Origin: Ctenosaura bakeri
Taxonomy: Eukaryota; Chordata; Lepidosauria; Squamata; Iguanidae
Length of the DNA: 64,000 nt
Direction: 5' to 3'
Assembly: GCA_948474755.1 (NCBI GenBank)
Contig: CAOLHI010000960.1
Location: 372,001 to 436,000, forward strand
Position numbers and translations under genes: made by a program. Positions within the stretch are counted from its first letter, which is position 1. Every line of letters begins with the position of its first letter. This document shows, piece by piece, positions 54,452 through 63,739 of this stretch. The notes under the pieces were generated by a model. It ran no database searches. It was given only the letters and a program-made list of their open reading frames with translations, and was not told the DNA's origin.

Positions 54452-55127
54452 AAATAGCAATACATGTGAAAGGGATCTAGGTGTCTTGGTAGATCACAAG
54501 CTGAACATGAGTCAGCAGTGTGATGAGGGAGCCAACATGATTCTTGGTTGCATCAGTAGGAATATGGTGTCTAGATAGAGGGAGGTAATGGTACCACTCT
54601 ATTCTGCATTGATTAGGCCTCATTTAGAATACTGTGTCCAGTTCTGGGCACCTCAATTCAAGAAGGATATCGACAAGCTGGAATGTGTCCAGAGGAGGGC
54701 AATCAAAATGGTGAAGGCCTCTGAGGAATGGCTTAGACAGCTGGGGATGTTTAGTCTGCAGAAGAGAAGGTTAAGAGGGGACATGATAGCCATGTTTAAA
54801 TATTTGAAGGGATATCATGTTGATGAGGGAGCAGGCTTGTTTTCTGCCGCTCCAGAGACCAGGACAAGGAGCAATGGATTCAAGCTGTAGGAAAGGAGAT
54901 TTCACTTAAACCTCAGGAAGAACTTCCTGATGGTCAGAGCTGTCTGGCAGTGAAATATGCTGCCTCTGAGTGTGGTGGAGTCTCCTTCTTTGGAAGTTTT
55001 TAAGCAGAGGCTGGATGGCCATCTGTTGGGAATGCTTTGATGTGTGTTCCTGCATAGCAGGGGGTTGGACTTGATGGCCCCTGGGGTCTCTTCCAACTCT
55101 ATGATTCTGTGATTCTATGATTCTAGC
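54452..55127 (+). mobile_element. CR1 LINE 3' end
   Basis: Starts inside ORF2 (ACATGTGAAAGGGATCTAGG), has the open frame 54588-54890 ([20 protein letters not shown] and onward), a stop, the 3' UTR and the ATGATTCTGTGATTCTATG tail. About six codons are lost after VKA relative to other copies. Confidence 0.88.
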
Positions 55128-55392
55128 TTGTTTTTTGCTGCTCTAAAGACTAGGGCGTGAACTAATGGATTCAGATTACAAGAAAAGAGATTTTAACCTA
55201 AACATCACGAAGAACTTTCTGATGATAATTGCTATTTGACAGGGGAGTATACTGCCTTTAAAAGTGGTGGAGGTCTTTAAACTGAGGCTGGATGGCATCT
55301 TTGGAGACTAATTTAATTGTGTATTCCTGCCTGACAGGAAGTTCGAATAGAATAAAATATATTGTCCTTGTGGTTCTTTGGAACACTATGAT
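55128..55392 (+). mobile_element. older CR1 fragment
   Basis: TTTTTTGCTGCTCTAAAGAC, AAGAACTTTCTGATGATAA, ACTGAGGCTGGATGGCATC, CACTATGATTCTGTG: a diverged CR1 3' end directly downstream of the younger one. Confidence 0.75.
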
Positions 55393-55520
55393 TCTGTGTC
55401 AGTGGAATGGTGAATCCACTCTAGGCTTTAGTTTAGACTTGAAAGGAACTATACAAGGTGCTGGACATATTTTGGAGGAAGGATTCAGCACTTTGGGTAA
55501 CTCCTTCTAAGATTGGACTA
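55393..55520. mobile_element. palindromic hAT-like element (family C), truncated
   Basis: GTGAATCCACTCTAGGC, GGAACTATACAAGGTGCTGG, then TTTTGGAGGAAGGATTCAGC and GGGTAACTCCTTCTAAG. The outer right part is lost. Confidence 0.6.
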
Positions 55521-55529
55521 AAATCTCCC

Positions 55530-55889
55530 TTTAAGAATCTACCATTCCAGGGAGGGAGTCTTCTCAGTGGATGCTCCAACCCTCTGGAACTCTCTTCCTC
55601 AAGAGGCCAGGCTGGAACCCTCCCTGCTCTCCTTTTGCCAGTGGGCAAAAACATTTTTGGTCAAGCAGGCTTTTAATGTGTGTGAGCAAGAAGCTTTTTA
55701 ATTTTTAGTGGAATGTTTTTTAAAAAATGTTTGTTTTTATAATGACTGTATACTGTTTTTATGTGGTTGATTTTGATTTTTTTTTTAAAATGTATTGTAA
55801 ATGTTTTTAACGGACGGTTCTGTAAGCCACCTTGAGTCCTATTCTGGGACAGAGGTGGCATATAAAATGCAAAAAAACAAACAAATAAG
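55530..55889 (+). mobile_element. L2-like LINE 3' end
   Basis: GATGCTCCAACCCTCTGGAA, AGTGGGCAAAAACATTTTTG, an AT-rich UTR and AAGCCACCTTGAGTCCTATT, ending in the ATATAAAATGCAAA tail. The best L2 3' end in the window. Confidence 0.7.
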
Positions 55890-55989
55890 TTACGACTATG
55901 CTGAAATGGAAGCCACCACCTGCTGTTCTTCTAGAGTCTTATCTTTCTGGTCTTCTTTTTCATCCAAATTGCTCTCAGCTCCTGGTATA

Positions 55990-56169
55990 GGCCATTTCCA
56001 CACTACACTCTTATAGTGAGATTATTCCACTTTCAACATCCTATGGAACCCTGGGGTTTGCAGTTCCAGGAGGGGCTGGCTGGCCCCTCCCAAAACTGCA
56101 AACCGCAGGATTCCACAGTATGTTGAAAGTGTAATAATCACGCTATAAGGGTGTAGTGCGGAAATGGCC
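55990..56169. mobile_element. palindromic MITE, copy 15
   Basis: 180 bp, complete arms, flanked by exact ATA duplications. Confidence 0.9.
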
Positions 56170-57159
56170 ATAGACTCCTAGTTCCTGGATTTTATTTGCT
56201 CCAAACCTGGCCCCCTGCCATTACAAGTTGTTGTTCCTGTAGAAACCCAGAGCATCTCATTCCACTAGGGGTGAGACTGAACCACAAACCCCAGGACTCC
56301 TGATGGGAAAAGGTGTTCTATATTTTTTGGTCAGTTCAGAACTGCAAAAATGAGCAAGCAGGGTGTCTTTTCCCATGAGAGAGCCTGAGAGCTGTAGATG
56401 TTCCAGAAGTCTCTTGTGCTTCTGGCACCCATTTCTGCTTTCTAAATAAACTCTTTCTTTCTTTCTTTCTTGATGTAAGGGGGAAATGGGTGGAGGAGGA
56501 GAGTGGCTTTTTTTTTAAAGAGGATCTTTTCAGCAGCCAGCTGGTCCCTGCCTTCGTTGTAAGTACTAGAGTAAGAGTGATGGACTATGCTTTCAGTTCT
56601 CAAGATGCCCTTAAAGGCAGCATGCCTTTTTACGGGAGGATTCAGCTACATTAGTACCCTTCTTGAGCTGGATTCAAAATCTCTTGTGAAATAGCTACAC
56701 CAGCAATGTGTATTGTACTGCCAGAAGTGTGCTAGAAGTGCTTTGAATTCTTAAATGAGAGCACTGAAATATGTTCCTTTGTGTGGGAAAAGAAAGAAAA
56801 AGGAAGACACTTTGGGAGGGGGAAAATCAAAGCATTGTCTTGTACATAACATTTTCTTGCCTGATATCAACAATAAAAGCAGCAACACTGCTTGCCTTTT
56901 ACAATAAAACTGCCATTGTGTGCGCACATGTGTATTCTCAAAACTTGACTTTAAAAAATTAGTTATAATTACAGATATGAAGTCCCCCAAAGGACATACC
57001 ATTGTGATTATAATGTTAATACTCTTTACCCTCCCACTTCTCGTTAGTAATTAAAATAATTAGTTTTAGTTCCCTATTTTAAAAATTCTGAATGCTTCAG
57101 TGCTCCTGCCAGTGGTGGAAAACACTCTCATTTCCACCTGCATCATTTTCACCTCAATG
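56170..57159. other. no gene recognised; short (CTTT)n
   Basis: A (CTTT)n run lies at about 56451-56471. Otherwise nothing recognised. Confidence 0.4.
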
Positions 57160-57223
57160 CAGGATTCCATAGGATGTTGAAAGTGGAATAATAGCACTAT
57201 AACATTCTAGTGCAGAAACGACC
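57160..57223. mobile_element. palindromic MITE, right-end fragment (copy 16)
   Basis: CAGGATTCCATAGGATGTTG through GTGCAGAAACGACC only. Confidence 0.75.
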
Positions 57224-57239
57224 TGCATGTGTCATGCTC

Positions 57240-57306
57240 TCTGAATATTTGCCATGTGTCAGGGGTTGATGGGGGTGTAGTCCAACAACATGGTTCCCTA
57301 CCCTTG
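57240..57306. mobile_element. hAT-like fragment (CAGGGGTGGG type)
   Basis: GGTGTAGTCCAACAACATGG and the terminal TTCCCTACCCTTG read as a decayed right end of this common reptile hAT MITE. Confidence 0.45.
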
Positions 57307-57434
57307 TAGCAAAAGCTCCCCACATCCATTACTGTGCACACCACACCAATATGTTGGGAGGTCTGCTCTTTTATAGGACCTTCCACTATCTGACATTCCT
57401 TCCTGAATGCTTCTTTGGTTGAATCCCTGGTTTA

Positions 57435-57660
57435 CAGTGGCAGAGCTTGGAGTGTGTGGAGGGCGGGCGGGTGGGGGCGGGGCTAGGCACAAGGGGTGGG
57501 GCCACTGTGCTAGGGTGGGGCCATTGTGCATGGGGGCGTGGCCAGGGCATGCGGGATGTAGCCAAGGTGCACAGGGGCGTGACTACAGGCCAGGACGCCC
57601 TGGAAACATTGCCGCCCAGGGTGAATTGCCTTCCCAGCCCCCCATGCTCCTACGCAACTG
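57435..57660. mobile_element. GC-rich hAT MITE (GC-hAT), copy C, inverted
   Basis: 226 bp, starting CAGTGGCAGAGCTTGG and ending TCCTACGCAACTG, the reverse of copies A and B. Several GGGGCGTGGCCA-type units fill the interior. The 8-bp duplication is not clear; a SINE tail follows directly. Confidence 0.75.
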
Positions 57661-57662
57661 CC

Positions 57663-57893
57663 TGTTGTTGTTGGTTGCATGCCTTTAAGTGATTTCTGAC
57701 TTATGGCAGCCCTAAGGCAAGGCTATCATGGGGTTTTCTTGGCAAGATTTGTTCAGACGGGGTTGCCTTTGCCTCCCTTTGAGGCCAAGAGAGTGTGACT
57801 TATTTAACGTCACCCAGTAAGTTTTCATGGCCAAACAGGGATTTGAAACAGAGTCAAAGTCTAAGGCTGAAACTGCTATACCACTCTGGCTGC
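57663..57893 (-). mobile_element. tRNA-derived SINE with BovB-like tail, full length
   Basis: The complement of tail (GTTGTTGTTGG, TTTCTGACTTATGGCAGCCC), core (AGAGAGTGTGACTT, GTCACCCAGTAAG), B box and A box region (GCTATACCACTCTGGC). About 230 bp. Confidence 0.82.
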
Positions 57894-58743
57894 CTAGTGT
57901 GCTGGCTCTGCCTGTTCCTAAATTGCCTTTGATGAAATGACTGGCTCACTATTGCAAGCCAGGATAGGTCCAAACACCCCTAGATAATCCCACCCACTCG
58001 AATATTCTTTGCTGTGCAATTTGCTTTGGGAAGCTTTGGGAGATAACACCAATACAGGGATATCTTGGCATCTTTTGCTCTCACAAAGTAGATTTATAGA
58101 CTGACCTTGTGTATGTGCGCATTCAGAAGCTGAATCAATGGGATTTACTCCCCCAAAGGCATGTGCATAGAGTGCAGGCACAATCTTAGATCTATGATAG
58201 ACAGGCTTTAAGTGCACATTTTGGGATTTATCAACTTGATCCTCCTACAGTCCCTTGTCTCCAACTGCATTCCCTCCCAAAAGCCTCTCTTGACTCCAGA
58301 AAGTATTGCGCACAGATTTATTTTTTAAAAGCCTTTTCAACATTTATCCTCATACGCAGTTACAAATTATTCTTGCTTGAGGCAAGGTTCCTTGCAGTTT
58401 CCCCAAGCAATGAGTTACGCTCTCAATTTCCAGTGACGGAACATGATTCCTCAGAGATGCCAGAGGTTGCTGCAGAAATTCGGCACTAAAAGATCTTTGC
58501 AGTACCCCGATTGCATCTGATATTTCATTGACTTCCTGTGATACAGAGTCAAGAACTGGGGGAGATCTAAAAGGTTATCCAGCGCAACCACCTGCAGGTG
58601 CAGGAAATCAGGTGCCTTGTAGGTGCTTAAAAGTATGGGTGACCAAAGTTACATGGCTCAAGTGGAAGCTGTTTTCTGAATGTACTGTCTCTTCTTCTTG
58701 TTAGGATCAATGAAACTTAATTCCAGTCTTATAGATTTACTTT
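57894..58743. other. no gene recognised; repeat-poor
   Basis: 58250-58545 has no transposon signature. A decayed CR1-like end may lie at 58545-58620 (AAAAGGTTATCCAG). Confidence 0.35.
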
Positions 58744-58932
58744 GTAGTGTAGTGGTTTGAATGTTGGACTATGGCCCTGGAGATGAGGGTTCGATTCCCT
58801 GCTTGGCCATGAAAACCCACTGGGTGACCTTGGCCACATTACACACTCTCAGCCCCAGAAAACCCCATGATAGATTCACCTTAGAGTCATCATAAGTCAG
58901 AAATGACCTGAAGACATCCAATGACAACAAGA
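58744..58932 (+). mobile_element. tRNA-derived SINE with BovB-like tail, full length
   Basis: A box GTAGTGTAGTGGTTTGAATG and B box GAGGGTTCGATTCC give the Pol III head. The core is CTGGGTGACCTTGGCC. The tail is CATAAGTCAGAAATGACCTG with GACAACAAG. Together with 57663 it defines the family. Confidence 0.85.
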
Positions 58933-60004
58933 AGACATGCATAGGACTGTATTATCAATGAGCCTATACTGGAGTGGGCAGAGTGCAGCCCATAGGTTGC
59001 ATGGGGCCCCTTGAAGCTGTTTTCATGTCCTTCAGCCCCTCCACTTTGCTCAACCTGCTCTTTTCTAAGCTGGATAAAAAAGTGAATTGCCTCTACTTGA
59101 ATCTTCCAGGAGTGGCATTTCACCTTTGAAATAGGTTACAGCTGCCCATGCATAATTTTAAATTGAAAATACCAGTTGTTGTTTTTAATAAAAGTAGACT
59201 TCTGGCCACTTCAGGTTTTTTTGGAGCTGGTACTTCATTTTTTTAGCACCTACTGAAGGGAGAAATTCTGCCTAAACATTAGGAAGAAACTCCACCCAGA
59301 CTAACTGCATTACCTTGTCAGTTCCTTATCCTTACCCCATTGTACAAAAGCACTAGTGAGCACTGGGGAAAAAATTCACTAAGATTCATTAGCACAATAG
59401 TATGTAAGTTGTAACTGGACACACTGTGTAGTGTTCTATTAATATGTAATACCAATATGTAATATTGGTAAAGTATGTTACCTATTTGCACATTTGTCAA
59501 AGACAGCTCACAAAAGGTTCTGGATGCAGCTGCACATATAATCTCATCAAAATGGGGGTGTGGGATTGTGTTTTCATTTCCTAGGTCACTGCAGTTTGTA
59601 AATCAGTATAAACAGTAATGTAGGACAGAATGGAAAGCTGTGGTGAACCATCCTCCCTACAATTCTTTTAATGAAACACTGGACAATTTCCACTGTATTC
59701 ATTTCGCTCTGGCAATAAGATCAGTCAATTTGGATCTCTCCTGTCCAAGGAAAAAATTGGGGTAGTGTTTGAAAGGATAAAGATTCCAGGGACCCTCCTT
59801 CAAGTGCTTGACCTAACCCATATTAAGAAGTTGATCAGGACCCATCCTTCCACCCTCCAGGTGCTGTGGGTATTCACCTGTGTAACTCGTCTTACCCTTA
59901 CTCCCACCAACAACTGTGCCAGTTGTGACATGTACTGCTTTTGACTACTCTGTGCTGTACTGCTGAACTCCTAATTTGGCTAATGGTCAAATAGCCATAG
60001 TCTA
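58933..60004. other. no gene recognised; small CR1 trace
   Basis: 59255-59300 (CTGCCTAAACATTAGGAAG) is an old CR1 scrap. The rest is unrecognised. Confidence 0.4.
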
Positions 60005-60523
60005 CTCAATTCCACTTTGGTCAGGCTTCAGCTAAAATATTGTACTCATTTCTGGGCACCATCATTCAAGCAGGATATTGACAAGCTGGAACATGTCCGC
60101 AGAAGGGTGACCAAGTTGGTAGACAGTACTGGAAATCAGGGACTATGAGGAGTAGCTTGGAGATTTGGATATGATTACCTTGGAGAAGAGATGATATGAT
60201 AGTCATCTTTAAATATCTGCAGGAATGTCATGTAGAAGATGGCATGGTCTTGTTCTCTTCTGCTCCAGAGACCAGAACATGAAGCACTGGAATCAAATTA
60301 CAAGACAAGAGATTCTGCCTAAACATTAGGAAGAAATTCTTACTAGTGAGAACTGTCCGGTAGTGGAATGGACTGTTTTTGCAGGGGGTTGCATTAGAGG
60401 TCTTTAAACAGAAGCTGGATGGCCATCTTTCAGGAGTAGTTTCACAGTGTATCCTTGCATAGAGGTCAGGTGGACTAGATGGTCAATTCTTGTGATCCAT
60501 TTCAACTGTATGATGCTATGAGC
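60005..60523 (+). mobile_element. older CR1 LINE 3' end
   Basis: TCTGGGCACCATCATTCAAG, GACAAGCTGGAACATGTCC, GAAGCTGGATGGCCATC and AACTGTATGATGCTATG mark CR1 ORF2 to 3' end, with many indels and no long frame. Confidence 0.8.
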
Positions 60524-61102
60524 AGAATTCTACTGTCCCTGATTTCCAATACCTTGCCAGCAGCACATATGCAGTGCAACCTTCAGTAGGTTTACTTAGA
60601 AGTGTTTCTCAAGGAGTCCAGCAGCACAGGCATTTTGTAGCAAGCATAGTTATAGCTGCAAGCTTTAAAGTAACTTCTCACTGACATGTACCTCTAGGAT
60701 TCTGAACTGGAAAGAGACTTTCCCTTCAAGTGTGTCTGTGTCCTTGAACTGAAAGCTGTATCAGATCCAAGTAGAAAAGGAGAAACCTGCTTGTGGCTGC
60801 TTATCCAATACATGTCAAATATTCTACAGGAGCATCCGTTTCACCTACAATGATTTCAGTCTATTCTTGGTAGACTGAAGTGACCAGTTGAACACAGGAA
60901 TGGCATACAATTGTTTGGTGCTATGCCCCAATTTATTTGTTCTTTGAATTAATTACAGATTAATTACAGCTTCCACTCACCAGTGTGGACTCCAAATTAA
61001 TTACAGATTGGCTGTAGAATTCCAACAAAGTCATTAGTGAGACAAAATATAGAAAGAGTTTTTAAAAAGACTTAAATATGTGTGCATGTGCACTTGTTTA
61101 TA
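60524..61102. other. no gene; relative of the 41958 repeat
   Basis: 60610-60680 (GGAGTCCAGCAGCAC, GCATAGTTATAGC) resembles part of the repeat at 41958-42100. A duplicated GATTAATTACAG/AAATTAATTACAGATT phrase occurs at 60945-61010. Confidence 0.35.
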
Positions 61103-61564
61103 CAGTGGCAGCTGGTGGCTCCCACTTCTCTGAGAGTGAAGAATCCTCTCCAGGTTTTAAAAGAGCAGTATAAAGGAAAGCAATATATAAATATTGCAAA
61201 TAAATAAATAAATAAATACCCAAAATGCCAACCTTTTTGGGGGGGTGGGGGGGATACAATTCGGTGCTTTGGATAACTCCTTTACCATTCAGACAAAAAC
61301 CCAGAAGAGATTCACTGGCCATTTCCACACTAGCCTGTTTATAGGCCATTTCCGCACTAGACTGTTATAGTGCTATTATTCCACTTTCAAAATCCTATGG
61401 AATCCTGGGGTTTGCAGTTTAGGGAGGGATCTTGGAGGATGGCCTTTGAGGCCCCTCTCTAAACTGCAAATCCCAGGATTCCATAGGATGTTGAAAGCGG
61501 AATAATAGCACTATAGCAGGCTAGTGCAGAAACGGCCACAGTTTCACTGACGTGGAAGCCACTG
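61103..61564. mobile_element. palindromic hAT-like element (family C), with nested insertions
   Basis: The left end CAGTGGCAGCTGGTGGCTCC and the right end CTGACGTGGAAGCCACTG are hAT-type termini. Inner arms (TTTGGATAACTCCTTTACC, AAAACCCAGAAGAGATTCAC) match other copies. An A/T-rich tract with (AAAT)n (61160-61240) and a palindromic MITE interrupt it. Confidence 0.6.
61317..61537. mobile_element. palindromic MITE, copy 17, with duplicated left terminus
   Basis: A 27-bp left-terminal piece (61317-61343) is followed by a second GGCCATTTCCGCACTAGAC start (61344) and a full element to 61537. Flanks ACT/ACA. It lies inside the family C element. Confidence 0.82.
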
Positions 61565-61980
61565 TCCTCTACTAGCTACACGCCGTGCCTGATGGGCTGA
61601 TGTTGGATGAGCCTCCAGAAAAATATAACCAGCAAAAATCAGTCCAAAGACCTGCCTCACATACCACTCATTTCCAGAGAGGCTGCCTAGTTTCCTCTAC
61701 CCAGAAGCTCAGAAGGATTGCTCACAAGGTGCAACAGCAGCTTCCTATTAATTTTTCCCCAGCCACAGCTCTCAGAAACATCTTGACTCAGATACTGAGT
61801 CATGAAATGTATAAGCATCAGGAATAGCAACCATCTAGTGGCTTATTCTCTGTGGTTGCTGTTTGTTGGACTTTAATTCCCAACAGACTCAGCTACAATG
61901 CCCTGGCTCAGGGATGATGGCTCAAGTTCTCCACCTTGCTCTACATATCGAAAGTGGTGGACCAGTGTTAGACCATAGAG
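61565..61980. other. no gene recognised
   Basis: 61858-61925 loosely resembles the hAT MITE interior (GTTGGACTTTAATTCCCAAC). Frame 61585-61827 has no motif. Confidence 0.35.
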
Positions 61981-62562
61981 CAGGGGTGTCAAACTCAATT
62001 TCATCTTAGGATACATCAGCTTTATGGTTGCCCTCAAAGGGCCGGTTGTATCTGTAAGACTGTATAAATGTGTCTACTCTTTTATCATATTAAATAATTG
62101 CCTCTGCATTTGATTATTACTGGTTTTTAAATTGCTTCCCCTCTGGACCAACTTTTCTTTTCTTGTACATTTTGAGGCTATTTGATCATAGTTTATGGTC
62201 CCTGTACTTCTTTAAAATGATGTCGAATTGGTCAGTGTATCCAAAGACTGCGTCTTTCTGCTCCTCAGCCCCTCTCTGTGCCTCTTTTTGCTCCTCCCTC
62301 CTTTTTGCCTCTTTCTGCCCCCCTGCCCCTCTCTGTACTTGGCGAGCCCAATCTCCACATTGTGGGCCCTCGGCTGCCGGCATTCTGAAGAGGGGCCCAC
62401 CCGCCAGCACTTGTAATCTACTTCTACTTCTGACTGGTCCTCTGTCCAATATTGCCCACAGCAACACTCTGATGTGCCACAATTGCAGGAGAGGTGTGAG
62501 GGCTACATGAAATGGCCTGGGGCGCCGGATGCAGCCCACAGGCCTTGTGTTTGACACATGTG
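61981..62562. mobile_element. hAT element with exact 8-bp duplication CCATAGAG
   Basis: 582 bp, starting CAGGGGTGTCAAACTCAA and ending TGTGTTTGACACATGTG, between exact CCATAGAG (61973-61980 and 62563-62570). The interior (62260-62345) contains CCCCTCTCTGTGC/CCCCTCTCTGTAC-type repeats. No transposase; the 126-codon frame on the minus strand reflects these repeats. Confidence 0.85.
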
Positions 62563-62856
62563 CCATAGAGAGAAAAGGACAGATGCTGCTCGGGGGCGTC
62601 TTAGACTACAATGGGAAACGGGATCCCAGGCAAGATCTGTCTGGGGCTTTTCTTTCTCTGGTGTGGTTTTAGCTTCTGTCTAACAGAAGCCACTAATGTC
62701 TTCTCTCCAAACTGAACGCCCCTATTTAGAAATTAAAACTGCACCCCAACCCTTCCAAACCTATCAAGGTAGGTCCAGGGAAAAAGTAATCAGTTAGCTG
62801 TGTTAAGTCTGTGGGAGCAAAAGCAACACTGAGTCTTCGGACGCCCTAAAGCAGGG

Positions 62857-62915
62857 GTGGGAAAATGATGGCCCCTCGAGTATTGATGGACTACAGTTCC
62901 AATCATCCCTGATTA
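62857..62915. mobile_element. hAT-like MITE fragment, left end
   Basis: CAGGGGTGGGAAAATGATGG, then GATGGACTACAGTTCCAATC. The right half is missing. Confidence 0.55.
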
Positions 62916-62917
62916 TT

Positions 62918-63310
62918 ATTGTTATTCATTCATATTCCACCTTTTCCCCAATAATGGAACTCAAGGAGGCTTAGGATTTATTAAAGCCAGTAGAAATTAA
63001 AAGCCATACAAAAACATCAGTAAGATACCGCCTAGCTAAATATCTTATTTTAAAATTAAACAAGCCATAGAGTTCAAACCATTCAAAATCATTAAAAGAC
63101 AAAAAGACAAAGTCAGTTAAACAGCACACTACTAAAGCCCTATCAGAGTCAGTTCCTAAAGGCCTGGCAGGACTGTGATATTTTTACTTGCTGATGGGAG
63201 GAAACCAAGGCCAGAGCCCCAGGGAGGCAGCTCCAAAGGCCCCCTCCCCTGTTGCCGCCAAACCCGCTTGGGAAGGTTGTGGGCCAGAGGGAAGAGCCTC
63301 TTCTGAAGAC
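62918..63310 (-). mobile_element. L2-like LINE 3' part
   Basis: The TTATTATTGTTATTCATTCA tail complement, then TATTCCACCTTTTCCCC and an A-rich stretch parallel to 9953-10240. 63180-63300 matches the more upstream part. Confidence 0.5.
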
Positions 63311-63313
63311 CTT

Positions 63314-63468
63314 TGCCATTCCCGCACCACACTCTTCTAGTGCTATTATTCCACTTTCAACGTCCTATGGAATCCTGGGGTTTGCAGTTTAGGGAGGCGC
63401 CTTTGAGGATTCCATAGAACGTTGAAAGTGGAATAATAGCACTAGAAGAGTGCAGTGCGGAAATGGCC
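63314..63468. mobile_element. palindromic MITE, copy 18
   Basis: 155 bp. The left terminus is decayed (TGCC); the right terminus GTGCGGAAATGGCC is intact. The centre is deleted. It lies ~450 bp upstream of the promoter at the right edge. Confidence 0.82.
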
Positions 63469-63739
63469 CTAGGTGTGTGAACAAACAGGCTGGGGATGAC
63501 TGCTCAGGAGGGCTCTGGGGCTGAGCGAAGAGAAGGCGAGGGGGCTTGGGATCTTTTCTCCCCTTGGGCTGAAGCCAGGTGTGAGGAATCTGCGGCCCTC
63601 CAGAGGCCATTGGGCCGGGGCTCCAAAATCACTCCTAGCCGACATAACTCATGGCGCAGGATCATGGGAACTGCAGCCCAACCTTCGGAGGGATCCTCGT
63701 TCCCGCGGGCCAGCTGAGCACATCCTCCTTCGGGGAAGG

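Noticed and set aside
57435..57660. 8-bp duplication around GC-hAT copy C
   Set aside because: The flanks CTGGTTTA and CCTGTTGT are only loosely similar; I do not count them as a duplication.
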